Below are positions 7,600 through 13,971 of a stretch of DNA of 17,890 nucleotides, piece by piece; the first letter of the stretch is position 1; each line of letters opens with the position of its first letter. Origin of the DNA: Sphingomonadaceae bacterium. Its GTDB lineage: Bacteria; Pseudomonadota; Alphaproteobacteria; Sphingomonadales; Sphingomonadaceae. The stretch lies in contig JACMKH010000314.1 of NCBI GenBank assembly GCA_014380205.1, positions 1 through 17,890 on the forward strand. The letters run 5' to 3'. A program made the translations under genes and the position numbers. Under the pieces are notes generated by a model that saw only the letters and a list, made by a program, of their open reading frames with translations, was not told where the DNA came from and searched no databases.

Positions 7600-8016
7600 C
7601 TAGGGGACGGCCTGATCAAGCACGACGAGGAACGAGCGCAGCTCACTGATCGCCGAATCGATATCCTCGCGCTGGCGCTCGAGCGACGTGATCCGCTCGA
7701 TGCATTTGTCGCGCGTCACGCGACGCTGCTCGGCGCGGCCGTCGCCGACGTCGTAGAGATCGATCATCTCTTTGATGTCCGACAGGCTGAAGCCGACGCG
7801 CTTGCCACGCAGTATCCAGGCGAGTCGCGCGCGGTCGCGCTGCGAATAGACGCGCATCGTCCCGACGCGCGCGGGCGCGATCAGCCCCTCGTCCTCGTAG
7901 AAGCGCAACGCGCGCGCGGTGACGCCGAACTCGGCCGAGAGATCGGAGATCGCATAGCTGTCGCGATCATGCGCGTCGGGCGTGTCGATCGCGGCGTGAT
8001 GGAGCGCGCTGGGCAT
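7600..8016 (-). CDS. MerR-family transcriptional regulator, LiuR-like
   Basis: A 138-residue DNA-binding protein. After a 20-residue tail, YAISDLSAEFGVTARALRFY (about 21-40) is the MerR helix-turn-helix and EDEGLIAPAR with VYSQRDRARLAWI its wing. A coiled-coil dimer helix follows (about 102-132, IERITSLERQREDIDSAISE). The single cysteine (DKCIERI) and short C-terminus do not form a metal-binding loop, so metal sensing is unlikely. The MerR regulators next to acyl-CoA dehydrogenase genes in proteobacteria are of the LiuR kind, which govern branched-chain amino-acid and fatty-acid breakdown; I infer the same here. A GGAGG site stands three bases from the ATG. An operator-like palindrome lies 15 bases upstream, consistent with autoregulation. 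Confidence 0.85.
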   Translation of the reverse strand: MPSALHHAAIDTPDAHDRDSYAISDLSAEFGVTARALRFYEDEGLIAPARVGTMRVYSQRDRARLAWILRGKRVGFSLSDIKEMIDLYDVGDGRAEQRRVTRDKCIERITSLERQREDIDSAISELRSFLVVLDQAVP

Positions 8017-8030
8017 GAGCCTCCGCTAAT

Positions 8031-8051
8031 TTACGTTTACGGAAACGTCAA
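8031..8051 (-). promoter_or_regulatory. MerR/LiuR-type operator with -35-like TTGACG
   Basis: On the minus strand the 21 bases begin TTGACGTTT, pass through CCG, and end TAAACGTAA. They form an imperfect palindrome (GACGTTT against AAACGTAA). This matches the ACGTTTACGTAAACGT type of site I recall for LiuR. TTGACG at its start would serve as a -35 box, placing the operator between -35 and -10 as usual for MerR activators. No clear -10 hexamer follows. It lies just upstream of the merR-type gene start. Confidence 0.6.
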
Positions 8052-8068
8052 GAACTGCCTTTAGGGAT

Positions 8069-8431
8069 TTAGGCGATGCGCGCGAGGCGCCGGTTCTCGA
8101 TCCTCCGATAAAAGCACGAACGCTCGCCGGTGTGACACGCTGGCCCCTCTGGCTCGACGATCAGCCACACCGCGTCCTGATCGCAATCGATTCGCAGCTC
8201 GACGACACGCAGCACGTTTCCGGAGGCCTCTCCCTTCCGCCACAGCGCGCCCCTGCTCCGCGACCAGAAATGCGCCTCGCCCGTCGCGATCGTGCGGTCG
8301 AGCGCCTCGCGGTTCATGTGCGCGAGCATGAGTAGCTCGCCCGTCGCGCGATCGCTCGCGACGGCGGTGATGAGGCCGTTCGCGTCGAATTTCGGATCGA
8401 GCGTCGTTCCGCTCTCGCGATCATTCGCCAT
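8069..8431 (-). CDS. hisI: Phosphoribosyl-AMP cyclohydrolase
   Basis: A 120-residue cytoplasmic enzyme for the third step of histidine synthesis, opening the adenine ring of phosphoribosyl-AMP. The single-function form is complete: [45 protein letters not shown], then [28 protein letters not shown]. The conserved cysteines C83, C99 and C106 are the expected zinc ligands, and D82, D84 and D86 the magnesium site. There is no fused HisE (phosphoribosyl-ATP pyrophosphatase) domain. It stands apart from any other his gene here. It is followed by the merR-type gene after 52 bases. Its start lies ten bases from a dispersed repeat and it is divergent from purF, so its promoter is probably in or beyond that repeat. 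Confidence 0.95.
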   Translation of the reverse strand: MANDRESGTTLDPKFDANGLITAVASDRATGELLMLAHMNREALDRTIATGEAHFWSRSRGALWRKGEASGNVLRVVELRIDCDQDAVWLIVEPEGPACHTGERSCFYRRIENRRLARIA

Positions 8432-8441
8432 GCTTCTTCCT

Positions 8442-8538
8442 CGTCATGCTGAACTTGTTTCAGCATCCATGAGCGCCACCGCTCCGACGACGCGTCAGCG
8501 TGGAGGCTCATGGATCCTGACCTTCGTCAGGATGACGG
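8442..8538. repeat. Sphingomonad-type two-hairpin dispersed repeat, copy 2
   Basis: The left arm TGCTGAACTTGTTTCAGCA (8447-8465) and right arm TCCTGACCTTCGTCAGGA (8515-8532) are each perfect hairpins (7-bp and 6-bp stems). The ends CGTCATGCTGA and TCAGGATGACG are near-perfect terminal inverted repeats. It matches copy 1 at 364-454 in both arms and in the bases after the left arm (CCATGAGC). The element fills most of the space between the divergent hisI and purF genes. Confidence 0.85.
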
Positions 8539-8644
8539 ACGAGGTCAACGTCCACCCACCCCACGCTATTTGACCACAAGGCGAGACAAACCCGTCCCGC
8601 ACCCCTATATGCCCCGCGTGACCGACCCTCGCGCCGGATTCGCC

Positions 8645-10114
8645 ATGCTCACCACCGACCCGTTCGACCCAGATATCAATGGTGACAAGCTGCGCGAGGA
8701 GTGCGGCATTTTCGGCATCTGGGGCGCCGACACGGCCTCGGCGGTGGTCGCGCTCGGGCTCCACGCGCTCCAGCATCGCGGCCAGGAGGCGGCGGGAATC
8801 ACGAGCTGGGACGGGCACGAATTCCACAACCATCGCGCGATCGGCCATGTCGCCGGCAATTTCGACCGCGACGAGATCATTCGCCAGCTTCCCGGCCATG
8901 TCGCGTGCGGCCATGTCCGCTATTCGACCACGGGGGGATCGGGGCTGCGCAACGTCCAGCCGCTCTACGCCGACCTCTCCTTCGGCGGCTTCGCGATCGC
9001 GCACAACGGCAACATCTCGAACGCGATGACCTTGCGCCGCGACCTCGTCCGGCGCGGCTCGATCTTCCAGTCGACCTCGGACACCGAGACGATCATCCAT
9101 CTCCTCGCGACCTCGGGCTACCGCACCCTGCTCGATCGCTTCATCGACGCGCTGCGCAAGGTCGAGGGCGCCTATGCGCTAATCTGCATGACCGCCGAGG
9201 GGATGATTGCGTGCCGCGATCCGCTCGGCATCCGCCCCCTCGTGATGGGGACGCTCGGCGACGCCACGATCTTCGCCTCGGAAACCGTCGCGCTCGATGT
9301 CGTCGGCGCCGAGTTCGTCCGCGCGATCGATCCGGGCGAGCTGGTCATCGTCAACGATACCGGGATTCAGTCGCACCGACCCTTCGCCCCGGTCGCGCCG
9401 CGACCCTGCATCTTCGAGCATGTCTATTTCTCACGCCCCGATTCGGTGGTCGACGGCGCTTCGGTCTACACGGTGCGCAAGCAGATTGGGGTCGAGCTCG
9501 CGCGCGAGAATCCGGTTGCGGCCGACATCACCATCCCGGTCCCCGATTCGGGCACCCCCGCCGCGATCGGCTATGCGCAGGAATCGGGCATCCCATTCGA
9601 GCTCGGCATCATCCGCTCGCACTATGTCGGGCGCACCTTCATCCAGCCGAGCGACAAGGTCCGCCACCTCGGCGTCAAGCTCAAGCACAACGCCAACCGC
9701 GCGCTGATCGAGGGCAAGCGCGTCGTGCTCATCGACGATTCGATCGTGCGCGGCACCACCAGCCTCAAGATCGTCGAGATGATGCGCGAGGCAGGCGCGA
9801 CCGAGGTCCATTTCCGCGTCGCGAGCCCGCCGACCACGCACAGCTGCTTCTATGGCGTCGACACCCCCGAGCGCGACAAGCTGCTCGCCGCGCAACACGA
9901 TGTCGAGGGGATGCGCCAATTCATCGAGGCTGACAGCCTCGCCTTCGTCTCGATTGACGGCCTCTACCGCGCGCTGGGCGAGAACAAGCGCGACAACATC
10001 CGCCCGCAGCGCTGCGACGCCTGCTTCACCGGCGAATACCCGACCCCGCTGACCGACCAGGACGCCTTCGACAACGTACACCAGCTTAGCCTCCTCGCCG
10101 AGCGCGCGCGCTGA
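8645..10114 (+). CDS. purF: Amidophosphoribosyltransferase
   Basis: The first committed enzyme of purine synthesis: it makes 5-phosphoribosylamine from PRPP and glutamine. It is 489 residues long, normal for the family. The N-terminal Ntn-hydrolase glutaminase starts at the nucleophile C20 (EECGIFG) after a 19-residue propeptide, with HRGQEAAGI and GHVRYSTTGGSG following. The phosphoribosyltransferase domain carries the PRPP loop VVLIDDSIVRGTT (about 360-372). Cysteines in RPCIFEHVYFSR, HSCFYGVD and RCDACFTGEYP match the ligands of the [4Fe-4S] type known from Bacillus PurF, which is oxygen-sensitive. I chose ATG 8645 because it gives the usual propeptide; an in-frame ATG at 8609 would add 12 residues, and the frame is open further back through the repeat. 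An SDR gene follows after four bases. Confidence 0.95.
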   Translation: MLTTDPFDPDINGDKLREECGIFGIWGADTASAVVALGLHALQHRGQEAAGITSWDGHEFHNHRAIGHVAGNFDRDEIIRQLPGHVACGHVRYSTTGGSGLRNVQPLYADLSFGGFAIAHNGNISNAMTLRRDLVRRGSIFQSTSDTETIIHLLATSGYRTLLDRFIDALRKVEGAYALICMTAEGMIACRDPLGIRPLVMGTLGDATIFASETVALDVVGAEFVRAIDPGELVIVNDTGIQSHRPFAPVAPRPCIFEHVYFSRPDSVVDGASVYTVRKQIGVELARENPVAADITIPVPDSGTPAAIGYAQESGIPFELGIIRSHYVGRTFIQPSDKVRHLGVKLKHNANRALIEGKRVVLIDDSIVRGTTSLKIVEMMREAGATEVHFRVASPPTTHSCFYGVDTPERDKLLAAQHDVEGMRQFIEADSLAFVSIDGLYRALGENKRDNIRPQRCDACFTGEYPTPLTDQDAFDNVHQLSLLAERAR

Positions 10115-10118
10115 CCGC

Positions 10119-10832
10119 ATGACCGATGACGCCAAGCCCTTGGCGGGCCGCGTCGCGCTCGTAACCGGCGCGAGTCGGGGAATCGGCGCGGCGACGGCCA
10201 TCGCGCTCGCGAAAGCCGGCGCGCACGTCATCCTCGTTGCGCGCACCGCCGCCGGGCTCGAGCAGGTCGAGGAGGCGATCCACGCGGCCGGCGGCAGCGC
10301 CACCATCGCCCAACTCGATCTCGCCGATGGCGACAGCATCGCGCGCCTCGCCGCCGCGATCGACAACCGTTGGGACGCGCTCGACATCCTCATCCTCAAT
10401 GCTGCGATGCTCGGCACGCTGACGCCCGTCGCGCAGATCGACGCCAAGGAATTTTCGAGCGTCCTGACGCTGAACCTGCTCGCCCAGCAGGCGCTGATCG
10501 CGGCCTTCGATCCCTTGCTGCGCAAGAGCGCGGCGGGCCGCCTGATCGCGCTGACCTCGAGCGTCGGCCGCAACCCCCGCCCCTATTGGGGAGCCTATGG
10601 CGCGTCTAAGGCTGCGCTCGATACGCTGGTCGCGAGCTACGCCGAGGAGGTCCGCAACATCAGCCCCGTCCGCGCCGCGATCCTCGACCCCGGCGCGACC
10701 GCAACCGCGATGCGCCGGCTCGCCTATCCTGGCGAGGACCAGACGGCGCTCAAGCCGCCCGAGGCGGTGGCCGAGCGGATCGTTGCAATTCTGACTGGGA
10801 ATTTCGAGACGGGAGCCCGCGTCAAGGCTTGA
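10119..10832 (+). CDS. SDR-family NAD(P)-dependent oxidoreductase
   Basis: A classical short-chain dehydrogenase of 237 residues. The nucleotide-binding TGASRGIG is at 16-23, NAAM marks the NAG-type motif, serine in LTSSVGR (near 146) and YGASK (Tyr near 160) supply the catalytic residues, and ILDPGATAT follows. The arginine in VARTAAG after beta-2 suggests NADP(H). The substrate is unknown; the layout resembles YciK-like proteins. It begins four bases after purF, so it is probably co-transcribed, although no purine role is implied. Its 3' end overlaps the end of the converging methyltransferase gene by 11 bases. Confidence 0.85.
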   Translation: MTDDAKPLAGRVALVTGASRGIGAATAIALAKAGAHVILVARTAAGLEQVEEAIHAAGGSATIAQLDLADGDSIARLAAAIDNRWDALDILILNAAMLGTLTPVAQIDAKEFSSVLTLNLLAQQALIAAFDPLLRKSAAGRLIALTSSVGRNPRPYWGAYGASKAALDTLVASYAEEVRNISPVRAAILDPGATATAMRRLAYPGEDQTALKPPEAVAERIVAILTGNFETGARVKA

Positions 10833-12093
10833 TCAGCGTCACCTGCGCCACATCGATCCCGCCGCCGCGGAAGCCGCCTTCGCAATACATCAGGTAATAG
10901 CGCCACAGGTCAGCGAATTTGGCGTCGATGTCGGCGGGCATCCCGCCCTCGGCGAGCGCCGCGTCGAACCGCTCGCGCCAGCGCCGCAGCGTCTCGGCGT
11001 AGTGGAACCCGTAGCCGCGCCGATCCTCCCAGCGCAGGCCCGCCTTCTCGCCGATTGCGGCGAAGCGCGTCTCGGAGATCAGCATGCCCCCCGGGAAGAT
11101 GTAGGTCTGGATGAAATCGGCATTGGCGGCATAGCCGTCGAACACCGCGTCGTCGATCGAGATCAGCTGGATCGCCGCGCGACCGCCGGGCACGAGATTG
11201 CGCGCGATCGACTTGAGGTAGGCGGGCCAATATTCCTCGCCGACCGCCTCGACCATCTCGACGCTTGCCACCGCCTTGAATGGACCGGTCACGTCGCGGT
11301 AATCTACCAGCCTGATCTCGCACTGGTCGGCGAGCCCCGCGTCGGTGAGCCGCTTCTCGGCATAGACCTTCTGTTCGGTCGAAAGCGTGATGCCGGTGAC
11401 ACGCGCACCGTAATCGCGCGCCGCGATTTCCATCAGCCCGCCCCAGCCACAGCCGATCTCGAGCAGCCGATCGCCGGGCTTCAATGCGAGCCGGTCGAGC
11501 AGCAGCCGCACCTTGCGCCGCTGCGCCTCCTCGATCGGCTCGGCGGCTGAGATCGGCTCGGCGAACACCGCGCTCGAATAGGCCATGCTCGCGTCGAGCC
11601 ACGGCGCGTAGAAGTCATTGCCGAGGTCGTAATGCGCGGCGATGTTGCGCCGCGCGCCCTCGCGGTCGTTGCGGCGCAGCGCGTGCATCTTGCGGTTGAG
11701 CCAGCGCGCCGCGCCCCGCGCGCGCCCGACCTCGCCCAAGGTCGCCCGGTTGCGCGTGAACAGCTCGAACAGCGCGACCGGATCGGGGCTGGACCATTCG
11801 CCGAGCGCCCAGGCGCGATACCAGCCGACCGATCCCGAGAGCAGCCGGACGAGGGGCCGCCAGGTGTCGAGCCTGACCTGCGCCGAGGGCCCCGGTGCAC
11901 GGCCGCCGAGCACGCGCTGCTTGCCGCTCGGCAGCACAACCTCGAGCCGGCCCTCGCCCAGCCCCCGGTCGATCTGGTCGAGCACGCGCCGAAAGCCGGG
12001 CGCGACCAGCCGCGACAGCCACCCTTCGCCGCGCGCGAAGCCGCGATCGGCGTTGACCAGATGCTCGCCTCGCGATGATCGGCTCGCGTTCAT
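10822..12093 (-). CDS. Cyclopropane-fatty-acyl-phospholipid synthase family methyltransferase
   Basis: A 423-residue S-adenosylmethionine-dependent enzyme that probably adds a methylene across double bonds of membrane phospholipid acyl chains. The N-terminal lipid-binding region (to about residue 140) precedes HYDLGNDFYAPWLDASMAYS, the Cfa hallmark. Then come LLEIGCGWGG (near 210-219, SAM motif I), GITLSTEQKVYAEKR, SVEMVEAVGEEYWPAYL and DFIQTYIFPGGML. It lacks the partner genes (DUF1365 protein, FAD oxidoreductase) that often sit beside this family, so exact chemistry is open: cyclopropanation or plain methylation. A G-rich ribosome site precedes the ATG and lies in a hairpin. Its tail overlaps the SDR gene by 11 bases. 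Divergent from the PAP2 gene, with 63 bases between. Confidence 0.88.
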   Translation of the reverse strand: MNASRSSRGEHLVNADRGFARGEGWLSRLVAPGFRRVLDQIDRGLGEGRLEVVLPSGKQRVLGGRAPGPSAQVRLDTWRPLVRLLSGSVGWYRAWALGEWSSPDPVALFELFTRNRATLGEVGRARGAARWLNRKMHALRRNDREGARRNIAAHYDLGNDFYAPWLDASMAYSSAVFAEPISAAEPIEEAQRRKVRLLLDRLALKPGDRLLEIGCGWGGLMEIAARDYGARVTGITLSTEQKVYAEKRLTDAGLADQCEIRLVDYRDVTGPFKAVASVEMVEAVGEEYWPAYLKSIARNLVPGGRAAIQLISIDDAVFDGYAANADFIQTYIFPGGMLISETRFAAIGEKAGLRWEDRRGYGFHYAETLRRWRERFDAALAEGGMPADIDAKFADLWRYYLMYCEGGFRGGGIDVAQVTLIKP

Positions 12094-12095
12094 GG

Positions 12096-12113
12096 CCCCC
12101 CCTTGTCGGGGGC
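12096..12113 (-). promoter_or_regulatory. Hairpin covering the ribosome site of the Cfa-type gene
   Basis: Read on the minus strand, GCCCCCGACAAGGGGGGGC folds into at least a 5-bp G:C stem around the loop GACAA. The 3' arm is the G-rich ribosome site itself, only a few bases from the ATG at 12093. Such a stem could hide the site and tune translation. It may also be chance in G+C-rich DNA. Confidence 0.35.
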
Positions 12114-12156
12114 GATCATTGCAGCAGCCGGTTTGTTAGTGCAACCAGCGCCCGCG

Positions 12157-12888
12157 ATGGACGAGCCCGATCTGAATCCCGCGCCGGGGCGGCGCCTGCC
12201 CTTCGATACGAGGCTGATCGCGATCTTCCTCGCCATCCTCGCGATCCTCGGCTTCGCGATTCTGGCAAGCGTCGTCGCGCAAGGCGGAACCGCGGGCTTC
12301 GATCGTCCGATCATCACCGCGCTCAGAACCTCGACCGATCTCGCAACGCCGCGCGGGCCGCGCTGGCTCAACAGCGCGATGACCGACATCACCGCGCTCG
12401 GCGGCACGACCGTGCTCACGGTCATCACGATTATCGTCGCCGCCTTCCTGCTGATCGCGCGCCGCGCCCGGCTGGCGCTGCTCGTCGCGCTCGGGGTTTC
12501 GTTCGGCGCGATCTTCGGGACCACGCTCAAGGCGCTGTTCGGCCGCGCGCGTCCCGATATCGTCGAGCATCTCGTCCACGAAACCTCGCTGAGCTTCCCC
12601 AGCGGCCATGCGATGAACTCGGCGGTGGTCTATCTGACGCTCGGCGCGCTGCTCGCCCGCTCGCAGCAAAGCCGCGCCGCGCGCGCCTATCTGATGAGCG
12701 TCGCCGCGCTGCTCACGCTGACCATCGGCTGCTCGCGCGTCTATCTGGGCGTCCACTGGCCGAGCGACGTCGTCGCGGGCTGGAGCGTCGGCGCGGTCTG
12801 GGCGCTGCTGATGTCGCTGCTTGCGGCGAGGCTGCAGCGCGAGCACAAGATCGAGCAGCCCACACCGGCCACGGAACCGACAACCTAA
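12157..12888 (+). CDS. PAP2-family membrane phosphatase
   Basis: A 243-residue inner-membrane phosphatase. The three PAP2 motifs are complete: KALFGRARP (K125, R132, P133), PSGH (148-151, H151 is the acid) and SRVYLGVHWPSD (R194; H200 nucleophile; D204). About six hydrophobic segments are visible, starting IAIFLAILAILGFAIL at about 15-35. Family members remove phosphate from undecaprenyl pyrophosphate, phosphatidic acid or phosphatidylglycerol phosphate; which one applies is not clear. The start is uncertain: ATG 12157 gives the cleanest N-terminus, but GTG 12139 and TTG 12103 are in frame and none has a good ribosome site. Divergent from a phospholipid-modifying gene, so a lipid substrate is plausible. 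It ends 14 bases before the converging korB; those bases begin with the palindrome GCGCCGGCGC. Confidence 0.85.
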   Translation: MDEPDLNPAPGRRLPFDTRLIAIFLAILAILGFAILASVVAQGGTAGFDRPIITALRTSTDLATPRGPRWLNSAMTDITALGGTTVLTVITIIVAAFLLIARRARLALLVALGVSFGAIFGTTLKALFGRARPDIVEHLVHETSLSFPSGHAMNSAVVYLTLGALLARSQQSRAARAYLMSVAALLTLTIGCSRVYLGVHWPSDVVAGWSVGAVWALLMSLLAARLQREHKIEQPTPATEPTT

Positions 12889-12902
12889 GCGCCGGCGCGC
12901 TA

Positions 12903-13934
12903 CTACTCCGCCCGCGGCTCCTTCTCGACCTGCCAGGTCTGCCCCTTGGCGATCAGCGCCTGCAAGTCCGCGCTCTTGCCCTTCGCCGCCTGCGCGTTCT
13001 GCATGCGGACGACCTCGTCGAAGGTCGGGTGCGGATCGTCGTACAGCACGCCGAGCGCCATCGGGAAGGCACCGAGCGGCATCTCGACGAGCATGTGCGC
13101 GACCGCGCGGTTGGCGGGCTCGTGGACGATCACGCCCGCGCCCCGCCAGTCGCCGTCTGTCACATCGACCACGTCGAGCCGTAGCCGCTCCTTGTCGAGA
13201 ATGATGCCCTTGGCGCCGCCCGCGAACAGCATCGGCTCGCCCGCCTCGAGCCAGATCTGGTTGTCGGCGGCCGCCTTCTTCTCGGTGAAGGCACCGAACA
13301 CCTCGTCGTTGTAGACTATGCAGTTCTGGAAAATCTCGACGAAGCTCGCGCCCTTGTGGCGGTGCGCGGCCTTGAGCACCTCGGGCAGCTTCTTGTGGAC
13401 GTCGATCCCGCGCGCGACGAAGCGCGCGCCCGCGCCGAGCGCATAGGCGCAGGGGCTCACCGGGCTGTCGACCGAGCCGAACGGGGTCGAGGGCGAGCGC
13501 GTCCCCATCCGCGAGGTCGGCGAATATTGGCCTTTGGTAAGCCCGTAGATCTCGTTGTTGAACAGCAGAATCTGGCAATCGAGATTGCGGCGCAGCACGT
13601 GCATCGTGTGGTTCCCGCCGATCGACAGCGCGTCGCCGTCGCCGGTGATGATCCACACGTCGAGCTCGGGATTGGCGAGCTTGATCCCGGTCGCGAAGGC
13701 GGGCGCGCGGCCATGGATCGTGTGGAAGCCGTAGGTCTCCATATAATAGGGGAAACGCGACGAGCAGCCGATGCCGGAGACGAACACCGTGTTCTCGGGG
13801 CGAACGCCGAGCTCGGGCATCGTCCGCTGGACGGCCTTGAGCACCGCGTAGTCGCCGCAGCCCGGGCACCAGCGCACTTCCTGGTCGGTTTCCCAGTCCT
13901 TGATGGTGGTGGGAATGGGGGTCATGTCGTTCAT
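12903..13934 (-). CDS. korB: 2-oxoacid (2-oxoglutarate):ferredoxin oxidoreductase, beta subunit
   Basis: The 343-residue thiamine-diphosphate subunit. With KorA it converts 2-oxoglutarate and CoA to succinyl-CoA and CO2, passing electrons to ferredoxin. WCPGCGDYAVLKAV gives C23 and C26, SGIGCSSR gives C57, and EIFQNCIVYND gives C205: the spacing expected for the [4Fe-4S] ligands of this family. The diphosphate motif GDGDALSIGGNHTMH is at about 98-112, ending with NNEIYGLTKGQYSP, and ALGAGARFVARG follows. The sequence resembles the KorB of aerobic bacteria such as Mycobacterium. It lies 37 bases downstream of korA. An alternative start is Met4 (13925). Branched 2-oxoacids or pyruvate as substrate cannot be excluded from sequence. 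Confidence 0.9.
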   Translation of the reverse strand: MNDMTPIPTTIKDWETDQEVRWCPGCGDYAVLKAVQRTMPELGVRPENTVFVSGIGCSSRFPYYMETYGFHTIHGRAPAFATGIKLANPELDVWIITGDGDALSIGGNHTMHVLRRNLDCQILLFNNEIYGLTKGQYSPTSRMGTRSPSTPFGSVDSPVSPCAYALGAGARFVARGIDVHKKLPEVLKAAHRHKGASFVEIFQNCIVYNDEVFGAFTEKKAAADNQIWLEAGEPMLFAGGAKGIILDKERLRLDVVDVTDGDWRGAGVIVHEPANRAVAHMLVEMPLGAFPMALGVLYDDPHPTFDEVVRMQNAQAAKGKSADLQALIAKGQTWQVEKEPRAE

Positions 13935-13971
13935 GAAAACCGCCTGTCAGCTGTCAAAGTACACGCAAAGT

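Noticed and set aside
8570..8609. purF promoter from TTGACC (8570-8575) and CTATAT (8604-8609)
   Set aside because: The 28-base spacing is too long for a sigma-70 promoter.
8510..8644. N-terminal extension of PurF from 8510 or 8609
   Set aside because: The first part would translate the dispersed repeat. PurF normally has a short propeptide before EECGIFG, which ATG 8645 provides.
9431..10573. A 380-residue open minus frame opposite purF and the SDR gene
   Set aside because: High GC keeps antisense frames open. The plus strand holds complete purF and SDR motifs, and the antisense translation has no recognisable domain.
12889..12898. Palindrome GCGCCGGCGC between the PAP2 gene and korB as a shared terminator
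   Set aside because: No loop large enough to fold well and no T tract on either strand; likely chance in GC-rich DNA.
12136..13869. A 577-residue minus frame overlapping korB and the PAP2 gene
   Set aside because: It is an arginine-rich shadow; the motifs of KorB and PAP2 are in other frames and are complete.
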